64,000 nt of DNA from HGM12998 sp900756495 (GTDB taxonomy: Bacteria; Bacillota; Clostridia; Oscillospirales; Oscillospiraceae), in assembly GCA_958477305.1 (NCBI GenBank), contig CAUEFI010000012.1:24938-88937 (forward strand), in the 5' to 3' direction. The position numbers and the translations under genes were made by a program. Position 1 is the stretch's first letter; each line of letters begins with the position of its first letter. Positions 25,730 through 33,849 of this stretch are shown piece by piece. The notes under the pieces were generated by a model, which did not search any database, was not told the origin of the DNA, and saw only the letters and a program-made list of their open reading frames with translations.

Positions 25730-25769
25730 GGGGGAGCCCCGCCGGACATGAGTCCGGCGGGGCTCCCCC
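25730..25769. terminator. Bidirectional terminator
   Basis: A perfect 18-bp stem with an ATGA loop between the convergent nitroreductase and hydrogenase genes. Confidence 0.85.
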
Positions 25770-25779
25770 CTCAATGTAC

Positions 25780-27201
25780 CTATGCGCCCTCTACCGCTTC
25801 GGCAATGGTCCTCTCCTTTGCCTCTTTTGCATGGCGGACCACATCGGCCTGGTTCCTGGGACTGCGGATGAGCACTCCCGCGCCCTGAACGCAGCCGCCG
25901 TCGCAGGCCATACCCTCGATAAAATTGCAATCCCCAAGTCCTCTGGCCGCCTTCATCAGCGCCGTTCTGCACTCTGAGATGCCGCTGCAGGCCGTTGGGC
26001 AGAGCGTGAACTGCTCCTCCGTCACCCCTCGCTCCTTGAGCGCCTGTGCCACCGCCGCCGATACGCCGCCGCTGTGTGCAAAGGAGCGTCCATAACCGCT
26101 GGCCTGGTCCAAAGGCTCCTCTTCCAAAGCCGTGATGTCGATATCCCGGGCCTCAAACAGGGGATACAGCTCCTCAAAGGTCAGGACACAGTCCACCGCT
26201 CCCATGGTTTTTCCCATCTGGAATTCTTTTTTCTTTGCCACACAGGGGCCGATAAACACAACCTTGCAGCCGGGATCCTTTTCTTTGAGCCACCGCCCTG
26301 TCATCACCATAGGCGACGGCGTCTGGGAGATCAGCTCCGCCTGTTCGGGGTAACACTTTTCCACATAGTCCACAAAGGCGGGACAGCAGGACGAGGCCAG
26401 TCTCCCCTTCTCCAGCAGCTCGCCGGACTCCTCCTTTGCCACCATATCGGCGCCCAGCGCCACCTCCGCCACGCCGTAAAACCCCAGCTTTTTCAGCCCT
26501 GCCACTACCTGCCCCAGCGTGGCGGGCGCAAACTGCCCGGCGATGGATGGGGCAACGGCGGCGTAAACATGATAGCACCACCGCTCCGAGCCCTTAAGCA
26601 TCTGGATGACGTCTACAAGAAAGGACTTATCCATAATGGCCCCAAAGGGGCACTGGTAAATACAGGTACCGCAGGAGATGCATTTAGCGGGATCGATGGC
26701 GGCCTTCTTGTCCGGTCCCATGGAGATGGCGTTTCCCTTGCAGCCCCGCTCGCACGGGCGCTGATTCTTTTCAATGGCCCCGTAAGGACAGGCGGAGAGA
26801 CACTTGCCGCAGGTAATGCACTTGCTGTGGTCAATCTGCGCCCTGTGGTTCACCACTGAGATGGCCCCCTTTGGGCAGGTATGGACACAGCGGGTGGCTA
26901 TACAGCCGCGGCAGGCAGGTCCCACAGTAATCTCCGTCACCGGACACTCATCGCACGCGATGGGCAGCACTTCAACCATGGCCGGATTTGACTTGTCTCC
27001 CCCCATGGCCAGCTTGACCCGCTGGCTGATAATGGCCCGCTCTTTATAAATACAGCAGCGCATCTTGGCCTCAGGGCCCGGAATGATCTGTTCTGGAATA
27101 TCCAGAATCCCGGTCTGGAGCCGGTCCTCCCAGGCCAGACGGGCCACTGAGCGTAGCACATCAGCCTTCAGCTCCTGGACTCTGGTCTCAAATTCGCGCA
27201 T
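25780..27201 (-). CDS. Monomeric [FeFe] hydrogenase, group B type
   Basis: 473 residues, cytoplasmic. The N-terminal half has several [4Fe-4S] motifs (CDECP...CRGCIATRCVHTCP, CITCGKCLSACP and CISCGTCIYQCP, the last two ferredoxin-like). The C-terminal H-cluster domain has SSCCPAF, GPCVAKKKEF and GMACDGGCVQGAG. These differ from the canonical TSCCPxW/MPCxxKxxE/ACPGGC of group A and fit the uncharacterised group B branch. Likely reaction: proton reduction with ferredoxin electrons, disposing of reductant from amino-acid fermentation. It is a single-gene unit with a consensus promoter and a Rex-type operator overlapping the predicted start site, implying NADH/NAD+ control. Confidence 0.92.
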   Translation of the reverse strand: MREFETRVQELKADVLRSVARLAWEDRLQTGILDIPEQIIPGPEAKMRCCIYKERAIISQRVKLAMGGDKSNPAMVEVLPIACDECPVTEITVGPACRGCIATRCVHTCPKGAISVVNHRAQIDHSKCITCGKCLSACPYGAIEKNQRPCERGCKGNAISMGPDKKAAIDPAKCISCGTCIYQCPFGAIMDKSFLVDVIQMLKGSERWCYHVYAAVAPSIAGQFAPATLGQVVAGLKKLGFYGVAEVALGADMVAKEESGELLEKGRLASSCCPAFVDYVEKCYPEQAELISQTPSPMVMTGRWLKEKDPGCKVVFIGPCVAKKKEFQMGKTMGAVDCVLTFEELYPLFEARDIDITALEEEPLDQASGYGRSFAHSGGVSAAVAQALKERGVTEEQFTLCPTACSGISECRTALMKAARGLGDCNFIEGMACDGGCVQGAGVLIRSPRNQADVVRHAKEAKERTIAEAVEGA

Positions 27202-27218
27202 GTCAGCGCCTCCTAATT

Positions 27219-27240
27219 TATCGTTAATTTTTTAACGATA
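27219..27240. promoter_or_regulatory. Rex-type operator
   Basis: Inverted repeat TATCGTTAA-N4-TTAACGATA. The core TCGTTAA-N4-TTAACGA closely matches the redox repressor Rex consensus (TTGTTAA-N4-TTAACAA). It covers the predicted transcription start of the hydrogenase gene, so a bound repressor would block initiation. Confidence 0.75.
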
Positions 27241-27242
27241 TG

Positions 27243-27271
27243 ATTTTACACGATTCCACCCCCCCTGTCAA
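27243..27271 (-). promoter_or_regulatory. Sigma-A promoter of the hydrogenase gene
   Basis: Minus-strand TTGACA (27266-27271), 17-base spacer, TAAAAT (27243-27248). Start predicted near 27236, inside the operator. Confidence 0.85.
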
Positions 27272-27383
27272 TTCAAACTATTTGCCAGATTTGGCGGCAT
27301 TGCTTTGACGACGGAAAAGTTTACACTGCACAGGCTAAATATCGCTTGCACATCGCAGCCTCCGCCAGGCCGGAGGACGGAAT

Positions 27384-28751
27384 TTACTCTGACACAGCAT
27401 CTCCTGTGCGGCTGATTTTTTGATAAAAGCGCAGCGCAACAACAAGCGAGATCGCATCGACAATGGGCTGAACGGCCATACAGCCGTATATCGGTATGAT
27501 ACCATCCATCAGAAACAGCAGCGGGATATCAAGCACACCCTTCCGCAGAATCGAACATATCAGGGATTCCTTGACCCTGCCCATCGCCTGAAACTGAATG
27601 ATCATCGGATAGCACAGCGACATCAGCGGCATCGCCACCACCATAATCCTTAGGAAGGACGCGCTATAGGCAATGGTCGCCGCGTCTTCGATAAAAAAGC
27701 CCGCCAGGAGAGGTGCAAATATCTCATAGCACACCAGGCACAGTACAGAAAATCCAAAGGAGATCAAACAGCCGAAGCAGAACGCCTCATGTCTGCGTTT
27801 TTGATTGCCCGCCGCATAGTTATACGCCAGCAGCGGAAGCAGGCCGTTTGCCACCCCAATGGAGAAATAAAGCGGAAGCTGATCAAGCTTTTTTACAATG
27901 CCGAGTCCCGCAACCGCCTCCGTCTCATAGCCGGAAACAAACTTTGCCTGTGCCGCGACGGCAACCACGGTCAGAGCATACTGTACGGCTGAGGGAAAAC
28001 CGATGGAGATAATTTTGAAAAGATAGCTGCGCATATATCTCAGGTTTTTCGGATGAATGGTAACCACACCCGCCCTGCGTTTTATGAAGATATAACACAA
28101 AAAATAGCCTGCTGCAATCAGGTTTGAGATAGCTGTTGCCATACCGGCTCCAGCGGCGCCGTACCCGAGAAAGCGCGGCAGAACGAACAGCGGATCAAGC
28201 ACGATGTTTATAACGCCGCCCAGGGATACGCCCAGCGAGGCCGTTACCGCGCTGCCCTCAGCGCGCACGAGATTGGCGAGCAGCGTATTCAGGATGGTTG
28301 CCGGGCCGCCCGCGATAATCACCCACTTGGCATAGTCAAACGCAATTGCATAAGTGCTCTCCGTCGCACCGCACAAATGCAGAATCGGATCGGCCAAAAG
28401 CCAAAAGATCAGCGAGAAGGCCGCCGCACTTGCAAGGCCCCCCCAAAACGAGATCGCTGAGACCCGCCTGGCCCGCTCAACTTTCCTCTGGCCCAGCGAT
28501 CGGGCGATCATGCTGGCTCCCCCCACCCCAAACAGGTTGGATATGGCGGTCAGCATCACGAAGGAGGAAGAGACCACCGTAATGGCCGCAGTCTGATTCG
28601 GGTCGTTGAGCATGCCGACAAAATAGGTATCCGCCAGATTGTAGATCAAAACGATCATCTGGCTTGCAATGGCAGGAACCGCCTGTCTGCACACCGCTTT
28701 TTTGACGGGCATCTTCTCAAAGACGAACGTCTTATCATAAGTACCGGACAT
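27384..28751 (-). CDS. MATE-family efflux transporter
   Basis: 455 residues with twelve predicted membrane helices. The MATE repeat features are visible in the first half (VPAIASQMIVLIYNLADTYFVG) and in the second (SIGFPSAVQYALTVVAVAAQ). It exports cationic drugs or metabolites in exchange for Na+ or H+. It overlaps the upstream MarR gene by 17 bases, so the two form a regulator-pump operon. The neighbouring regulator suggests induction by a small aromatic or cationic compound. Confidence 0.9.
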   Translation of the reverse strand: MSGTYDKTFVFEKMPVKKAVCRQAVPAIASQMIVLIYNLADTYFVGMLNDPNQTAAITVVSSSFVMLTAISNLFGVGGASMIARSLGQRKVERARRVSAISFWGGLASAAAFSLIFWLLADPILHLCGATESTYAIAFDYAKWVIIAGGPATILNTLLANLVRAEGSAVTASLGVSLGGVINIVLDPLFVLPRFLGYGAAGAGMATAISNLIAAGYFLCYIFIKRRAGVVTIHPKNLRYMRSYLFKIISIGFPSAVQYALTVVAVAAQAKFVSGYETEAVAGLGIVKKLDQLPLYFSIGVANGLLPLLAYNYAAGNQKRRHEAFCFGCLISFGFSVLCLVCYEIFAPLLAGFFIEDAATIAYSASFLRIMVVAMPLMSLCYPMIIQFQAMGRVKESLICSILRKGVLDIPLLFLMDGIIPIYGCMAVQPIVDAISLVVALRFYQKISRTGDAVSE

Positions 28752-29193
28752 CGCCTGGCTTCACCTCTCCATCGTATTTCACATTTTCATAGGCGATTTC
28801 CAGCAGAGAGACAAATGCCGCCTGCTCCTCCTGCGTCATCCCCCGCAGCAGCAGTCCGCCGGTTCTGATACAGTTTGCCGTCAATTTTTCCAAAAGAGAA
28901 CGCCCATATTCGGTGGGAATTATCTTTTGGCACCGCCTGTCTTCCTGTGACTTCTCAAGTGTCAGAAAGCCCTTTTCGGCCAAACGGGAGACAATCCCCT
29001 GCGCCGTCTGATGCGTAGTGCCCAGGTGCGCCTTCAAGTCCTTGATGGTCGCCCCCTCATTTGCCAGAAAAAATTTCATACTGTCTGCCTGGGAGGCAGT
29101 CAGCCCGAGCACCTCCAGGTGGCGGTTTCTGTTTTTAATGATGGTATTGGCAAGCTTGAGTACCAGCCGCCCCACATCGCTTTCAAGCTCCAT
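28735..29193 (-). CDS. MarR-family transcriptional regulator
   Basis: 152 residues from the ATG at 29193 (GGGAGGG upstream; a longer frame lacks a start signal). The winged-helix core reads LGLTASQADSMKFFLANEGATIKDLKAHLG...QTAQGIVSRLAEKGFL and is followed by the basic wing SQEDRRCQKI. The first gene of a two-gene operon with the MATE pump, presumably repressing it. A consensus promoter lies at 29228-29256. Confidence 0.92.
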   Translation of the reverse strand: MELESDVGRLVLKLANTIIKNRNRHLEVLGLTASQADSMKFFLANEGATIKDLKAHLGTTHQTAQGIVSRLAEKGFLTLEKSQEDRRCQKIIPTEYGRSLLEKLTANCIRTGGLLLRGMTQEEQAAFVSLLEIAYENVKYDGEVKPGDVRYL

Positions 29194-29227
29194 CTTTCCC
29201 TCCCAAAATATACAGCACGCTTTATAT

Positions 29228-29256
29228 AGGATACAGCTTCCCGCACCTGCTGTCAA
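29228..29256 (-). promoter_or_regulatory. Sigma-A promoter of the marR-MATE operon
   Basis: Minus-strand TTGACA (29251-29256), 17-base spacer, TATCCT (29228-29233). Confidence 0.7.
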
Positions 29257-29312
29257 TGGTACATCTGCCTGCTAGGCGGCCGCTCCTGTATCCTGCGGCA
29301 CACCTAAATAGC

Positions 29313-29344
29313 GAGGGCGCCCGGACCCTTGTCCGGACGCCCTC
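29313..29344 (-). terminator. Terminator of the selenium locus
   Basis: Stem of 13 pairs with one internal mismatch and a CCTT loop, about 65 bases past the DUF3343 gene, before the marR promoter region. The T-run is weak. Confidence 0.6.
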
Positions 29345-29408
29345 CTTTAAGTTATATGTGCACAGCTGCTGTCGGGAATGTTCGTCTTCTGTGGAAGCGC
29401 TCGCCTCT

Positions 29409-29651
29409 TTACAATTCCTCATTTTGAAAAATCAGTTTGTATCCGCCGCTTTCCACAGCATATACGCCATCCAAATCCTCGTCGGCCATCGCTCCGGCCT
29501 CAAACGGCAGGCTGAAGCGGACGCAGGTTCCGCAGGAGGCCGACAGTTTTCTGGGCACAGGGGCCAGTATCGGGTCATCCCCCAGCCCCTTCAGCCGTCT
29601 CTGAAAGGTAATGGCCCCCAGATGGGTATGAAATGTGGCGACCTGCTCCAT
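29409..29651 (-). CDS. DUF3343 protein (putative Se/S carrier)
   Basis: 80 residues. A Cys-x2-Cys pair lies in SASCGTCVRFSLPFE, and the N-terminal ATFHTHLGAITFQRRL segment is typical of the DUF3343 family, which habitually accompanies YedF/TusA-like and YedE proteins. It starts in a TGATG overlap with the TusA-like gene. Proposed role, from family context only: handing selenium or sulfur as a persulfide/perselenide between carriers. No catalytic activity has been shown. Confidence 0.82.
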   Translation of the reverse strand: MEQVATFHTHLGAITFQRRLKGLGDDPILAPVPRKLSASCGTCVRFSLPFEAGAMADEDLDGVYAVESGGYKLIFQNEEL

Positions 29652-29851
29652 CAGGAGATGACCAGTTCGAAATCTTCTCCCAGCGCCCTGCTCTCCACCT
29701 TGTAACCCGCATTGACGGCAAAACGGGTGATATTTTGGAGCGGGGTCGCACTGTCCACCAGCACCTTGAGGGGAAGCCCGTTCTTGATGGCGTTCTTGGT
29801 CATCAGTACAGGCTCCGGACAGGAATAGCCTCTGGCATCGATCTCATTCAT
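29651..29851 (-). CDS. TusA/YedF-like sulfurtransferase-fold protein
   Basis: 66 residues. The N-terminal DARGYSCPEPVLMTK contains the family CPxP motif, whose Cys carries persulfide in TusA. AAGGAGGT precedes the ATG. It lies between YedE and the DUF3343 gene, overlapping the latter by one base, so the three are co-transcribed. In selenium-using bacteria this trio is thought to supply selenium to SelD, whose gene is 1.7 kb away. Confidence 0.9.
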   Translation of the reverse strand: MNEIDARGYSCPEPVLMTKNAIKNGLPLKVLVDSATPLQNITRFAVNAGYKVESRALGEDFELVIS

Positions 29852-29863
29852 GTTCCTACCTCC

Positions 29864-30925
29864 TTACGCCTTTTTGCGGTTCAAGCTGAATCCGCCCAGA
29901 GCGGCTACTACAATCAGGCCAATGATGACAGCCACCTTGCCGTTGAAAGTAGGGCCGTCCGCGGAAGAGGCCAGCCCAAAATTGTGGCAGAAGGCGGCCC
30001 CTACTACCATGCCCAGCACAGCCATGGAGGAGTCGCTGTTGCCGCTGCCCGCCAGAATCAGCTGGCGCAGCGGGCAACCTCCCAGCAGGACCGATCCGAG
30101 GCCTACCAAAGCCATCCCCAGGAAGTTCCATACTCCGTCGGTGTGAGCCACCGGCTGCCCGGCAAAGCCGGGGTTGAATGCGCCAACGATCAGATTGCCA
30201 ATCAGCACCGCTACAAAAATAGCTGCAAAGCCCATCAGCAGGTGCCAATCCTTGAACATCATGGCATCCCGAATGCCGCCCACCATGCACAGGCGGCTGC
30301 GCTGGGCCAGCGCGCCCACCACCAGGCCGGCCACCAGGGCCATGGCCAAAGGCGCCCGCATAGAGCCGGGACCGCTTTCCGAGAAGAAAATAAACGCGGG
30401 GGCGGCGCATACCAGCACCAGCAGCGCCACGGAAACCGCCGGCATCAGTGCGCCCTCAATCTTAGCCTGGGGCTGAGACTTTTTCAGCGTAAACCCTTTC
30501 TTCAGGAAAAGCGTACCTCCAAAAATACCGGCAATAAAGCCTACCAGACCAATAATGGCATTGCCGTCTCCGCCGCCCAGGCGAATCACCATTCTCAGCG
30601 GACAGCCCAGGAACATCAGCGCCCCCACCATCACGCAAAAGCCCAGTACGAAGCGGATCATCGGCGAAGAGCCGCCGCGGACCTTGAACTCCTTGCCCGC
30701 CAGCGCCATCACCATCGCGCCCAGTACCAAGCCGATGATTTCAGGACGGATGTACTGGACAACTTCGGCCCGGTGGAGTCCCACGCCGCCCGCAATGTCC
30801 CGCAGGAAGCAGGCGATACAGAAGCCCATATTGGCCGGGTTGCCAAAGGCCACCAGCATAACTGCGACGGCGCCAACAATTAGGCCCGACAAAATGATTA
30901 AAATATGCTCTTTTCCCCTTGCCAT
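29864..30925 (-). CDS. yedE: YedE-family putative selenium transporter
   Basis: 353 residues from the ATG at 30925, with GGGAGGAA upstream; the longer frame has no start signal. Multi-helix membrane protein with the duplicated GCPLR signatures of the YeeE/YedE family (FLGCPLRMVIRLGGGDGNA and LGGCPLRQLILAGSGNSD). These conserved Cys-Pro segments line the pore in thiosulfate-importing relatives. Its linkage to TusA-like, DUF3343 and selD genes marks it as the selenium-associated branch. First gene of its operon. Confidence 0.9.
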   Translation of the reverse strand: MARGKEHILIILSGLIVGAVAVMLVAFGNPANMGFCIACFLRDIAGGVGLHRAEVVQYIRPEIIGLVLGAMVMALAGKEFKVRGGSSPMIRFVLGFCVMVGALMFLGCPLRMVIRLGGGDGNAIIGLVGFIAGIFGGTLFLKKGFTLKKSQPQAKIEGALMPAVSVALLVLVCAAPAFIFFSESGPGSMRAPLAMALVAGLVVGALAQRSRLCMVGGIRDAMMFKDWHLLMGFAAIFVAVLIGNLIVGAFNPGFAGQPVAHTDGVWNFLGMALVGLGSVLLGGCPLRQLILAGSGNSDSSMAVLGMVVGAAFCHNFGLASSADGPTFNGKVAVIIGLIVVAALGGFSLNRKKA

Positions 30926-31185
30926 GTCAAATTCCTCCCTTTTTACACACATTTATACTGGTTTTATTGTATCGTATAACTTCCAAAATTTGAAATATGA
31001 ATTTATAATAATGTCCCCTGTTTTATTATTAAAATAAATAGCGTCACTGCCGGTGCGCTGTGGCTTGAACTTGGCGGCCTAATATAGTACAATGGGGCCG
31101 GCTAAGGCCTGATAGCCTGATAAAAAGCAGGAAATCCGGACGGCCGCGGCCCATCGTGCCAAACATGCTGCATGGAGGAATCACT
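30926..31185. other. Divergent spacer between yedE and acetyltransferase remnant
   Basis: AT-rich half next to yedE (probable minus-strand promoter around TACAAT, with no clear -35), then the plus-strand promoter at 31065-31093 and a transcribed leader of about 85 bases. No gene is visible. Confidence 0.4.
31065..31093 (+). promoter_or_regulatory. Sigma-A promoter of the acetyltransferase remnant
   Basis: TTGAAC (31065-31070), 17-base spacer, TACAAT (31088-31093). Intact although its gene is broken. Confidence 0.65.
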
Positions 31186-31505
31186 ATGGCAGACCTGCCC
31201 AATCCAAATGTCGTCTTTCCCAATGAATATCATACCTCCTGCTTTCTGAAGAACGTGATCACCGCGCCCAACATTCTGGTCGGCGATTATACCTAACCAT
31301 TGTGGGCGGAAATCCCGCCAGGCTCATCCGGGAGCGCTTCGACGATGAATTGACCGCACTGCTGTTGGCACTGAAGTGGTGGGATCTCTGTGCGGACGAG
31401 ATCGCGGATCTGCTCCCCCTGCTGTGCAGCCCAGACCTGGAACAGGTACGGCAGGTCCTGCGCCGACGCTGTAGGAGGCAGATTCAACCATCCGAAGATA
31501 AGTAA
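31186..31505 (+). pseudogene. Xenobiotic acetyltransferase (CatB/Vat type) with internal deletion
   Basis: A GGAGG-preceded ATG opens MADLPNPNVVFPNEYHTSCFLKN ... VGDYT and hits a stop. Overlapping the junction in another frame comes TIVGGNPARLIRERF...LKWWDLCADEI, the unmistakable C-terminal part of the left-handed beta-helix acetyltransferases that inactivate streptogramin A or chloramphenicol. The central hexapeptide-repeat core, roughly 110 codons with the catalytic histidine, is missing. The deletion joint near 31290-31300 shifts the frame, so the gene is non-functional despite intact promoter and ribosome-binding site. Confidence 0.82.
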
Positions 31506-31536
31506 AAAGCAGCCGATCCAATGGATCGGCTGCTTT
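31506..31536. terminator. Bidirectional terminator
   Basis: A perfect 14-bp stem with an AAT loop between the acetyltransferase remnant and the convergent selD gene. Confidence 0.85.
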
Positions 31537-32577
31537 CTATTTAACCCGGATCAGCGGGCCGCCCGCCTCCAGCGCCCGCCCTATGGCGGCTGCGGATACC
31601 CCGCCGTCCTCCAGCCTGGCCAGCAGCTCCGCCGCCCGCTCTTCCGGGACGGCAATGAGCAGCCCTCCGGCCGTCTGGGGATCGAAGAGCACATCGGTCA
31701 GCGCCAGGGAAACCCCGGCTCCGATCTCGGCGCTGTCCCCCACAAAGTCCCGGTTGCGGTAGGCCCCGCCGGGGATAATGCCCTCCCGGGCCAGCTCCAG
31801 GGCCTTCGGAACAACGGGAATCTCCTGAGACCACAGCTCCACCGAGACGCCGCTCCCCTGTGCCAGCTCCTTTATATGGCCCATAAGGCCAAACCCGGTT
31901 ACATCCGTGCACGCATTGGGCCTGGCCGGCATCATGGCGGCCTGCGCCAGCCGGTTGAGGCTGGCCATCAGCTCCACCATGCTCCGGTACTCCGCCTCGC
32001 TGAGCAGCTCTGCTTTGGCCCCGGTGGTGAGAATTCCGGTTCCCAGCGCCTTGGTAAGCACCAGCAGGTCTCCCGGCCGCGCCCCGCTGTTGGTCAAAAT
32101 ATCCTCCGGTCTGGCAAATCCGGTGACACACATCCCGTACTTCGGCTCCTGATCCTCAATGGAGTGTCCCCCTGCGATCACCGCTCCGGCCTCCACCGCC
32201 TTGTCGGCGCCTCCGGCCAGGATGGCCCCCGCCACCTCCGCGCCCAGACAGGAGGGGATGGCCAGCAGGTTCATTGCCAATTTGGGCACTCCTCCCATGG
32301 CATAGACGTCCGAGAGGGCGTTGGAGGCGGCGATCCGCCCAAAATCATATGGGTCGTCCACCACCGGCGGGAAAAAATCCACCGTCTGGATCAACGCCGT
32401 ATCGGCGCTTACCCGATAGACGGCAGCGTCGTCGCTGGAGTCAAACCCAACCATCAAGTTGGGGTCTTCTGTCCGGGGCAGACCGGACAATACGTGTTTC
32501 AGGACACCCGGTCCCAGCTTTGCTCCTCACCCGCCGGCTGTCGTCATGGCGGTCAGCCTGATCTGATCTGACGGCAT
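31537..32577 (-). CDS. selD: Selenide, water dikinase (selenocysteine-containing SelD)
   Basis: Makes selenophosphate from selenide and ATP for selenocysteine and selenouridine synthesis. The true start is the ATG at 32577 (AAAGGAGGG upstream), giving 346 residues. Codon 17 is TGA (32527-32529) in AGG-U-GAKLGPGVL, exactly the catalytic Cys/Sec position of SelD, so it is read as selenocysteine. Just past it a hairpin with a GG-containing loop (32501-32515, loop 17-21 bases after UGA) is a plausible bacterial SECIS. The rest (DSSDDAAVYRV, QTVDFFPPVVDDP, GGHSIED, DVTGFGLMGH, FDPQTAGGLL) is a complete SelD. Translation needs SelA/B/C, none of which lies in the window. Confidence 0.95.
32501..32529 (-). 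promoter_or_regulatory. selD UGA codon and candidate SECIS hairpin
   Basis: The UGA (32527-32529) is followed by a stem of four Watson-Crick pairs plus one wobble around a CGGGT loop, at the distance expected for SelB-dependent recoding inside the coding sequence. Confidence 0.7.
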
Positions 32578-32617
32578 TGGTGTCCCTCCTTTCTGCTCTG
32601 TTTTTCTCAGTCTACCC

Positions 32618-32652
32618 CAAATCGCACCAAAAGGCAACCGCAAATCGCACCA
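32618..32652. promoter_or_regulatory. 12-bp direct repeat upstream of the ATPase gene
   Basis: CAAATCGCACCA occurs at 32618-32629 and 32641-32652, a period of 23 bases (about two helical turns), in the selD/ATPase divergent spacer. It may be a regulator-binding site; no regulator is known. Confidence 0.4.
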
Positions 32653-32709
32653 GAGCCCCCTCTGCCGCATACGCTGTGAATGAGAAACAAACGCAATGGA
32701 GGGTCATTT

Positions 32710-33792
32710 ATGGCAGCGGAAGCACAGGTTCAATTTTTTCTCGGGGCCAATGCCCCCACGGGATTCTACTCCCTTTACGATCAGCTTATAGACCCCGCCG
32801 AGGCGGAGGATATCTATATTTTAAAGGGCGGCCCCGGCTGCGGAAAATCTTCTTTGATGAAGCGCGTCGGCGGCGCCCTGGAGGAGCGCGGCTTGGCCGC
32901 AGAGTACATCCCCTGCTCCGGAGACCCGGACTCTCTGGACGCGGTGGTCTTTCCTTCCCTCAAAGCCGCCATTGTGGACGGCACAGCCCCCCATGTGGTA
33001 GAGCCCAAATACCCCGGCGCGGTGGAGTGCTACGTCAATTTGGGCGACTGTTATGACAAAGCCGCGCTGGCCCGAATCAAGCCTGAAATTATCTCCTGTA
33101 TGACGGGCTATAAAGGCTGCTATACTCGGGCCTACCGCTGTCTCAACGCAGCGGCTCAAATCAGTGAAGATATGCGCGCCCTGCTGAGCACTCCGGCCCT
33201 GGAGGCCAAGGCGGCCAAGCGGGTGAAGGGCATCCTGGCCCGGGAAGTCAAAAAGAGCGGCAGCGAACCGGGCAAGGCGGTGCAGCGCTTTCTGGGCGCC
33301 ATTACCTGGAAGGGCCCCCTGTGCCTTTTCGATACCGCCGACGCCCTGTGCAGGCGGATCTATGAGCTCTCCGACACCTATGGCCTGGCCCACACCATGC
33401 TGACCCATCTGGCCGCCGGGGCTATGGCCGCCGGATACGACGTCATCGTCTGCCCCGCCCTCATGGCTCCGGACCGGATCGAGCACCTGCTTATCCCCGC
33501 CCTGTCCCTGGGCTTCGTCACCTCCACCCCCGCCCTGCCCTATGGCAAGCGCCCCTACCGGCGCATCCGCATGGACGCCATGGCCGACCCGGAGGCGCTG
33601 CGCCGGAACCGGGCCCGGCTGCGCTTCTCCCGCAAGGTCTCCGCCGCTCTGGTGGAGGAGGCCGTGGAATCCCTCGCCCAGGCCAAGTCCATGCACGACG
33701 GCCTGGAGGCGCTCTACAATCCCCATGTTGACTTCGCTCGTGTCTACCGCACTGCGGACGACCTCGCCGCCGCGCTGCTTGCGCGGGCATGA
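32710..33792 (+). CDS. P-loop ATPase (PRK06851-like family)
   Basis: 360 residues from an ATG preceded by GGAGGG. Walker A GGPGCGKSS lies at about residues 41-49, after the segment FFLGANAPTGFYSLYDQL that typifies this clostridial/bacillar family. A second nucleotide-binding-like half follows (FLGAITWKGPLCLFDTADALC). Function is not established for the family. It is divergent from selD and ends at a strong terminator, so it is probably a single-gene unit. Confidence 0.7.
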   Translation: MAAEAQVQFFLGANAPTGFYSLYDQLIDPAEAEDIYILKGGPGCGKSSLMKRVGGALEERGLAAEYIPCSGDPDSLDAVVFPSLKAAIVDGTAPHVVEPKYPGAVECYVNLGDCYDKAALARIKPEIISCMTGYKGCYTRAYRCLNAAAQISEDMRALLSTPALEAKAAKRVKGILAREVKKSGSEPGKAVQRFLGAITWKGPLCLFDTADALCRRIYELSDTYGLAHTMLTHLAAGAMAAGYDVIVCPALMAPDRIEHLLIPALSLGFVTSTPALPYGKRPYRRIRMDAMADPEALRRNRARLRFSRKVSAALVEEAVESLAQAKSMHDGLEALYNPHVDFARVYRTADDLAAALLARA

Positions 33793-33799
33793 CCAAACT

Positions 33800-33840
33800 G
33801 CCGGAACAGCGGCGGGAATGCCTCCCGCCGCTGTTCCGGC
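33800..33840. terminator. Bidirectional terminator
   Basis: An 18-bp perfect stem with a five-base loop between the convergent ATPase and FAD-oxidoreductase genes. Confidence 0.85.
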
Positions 33841-33849
33841 TTATCTGCC

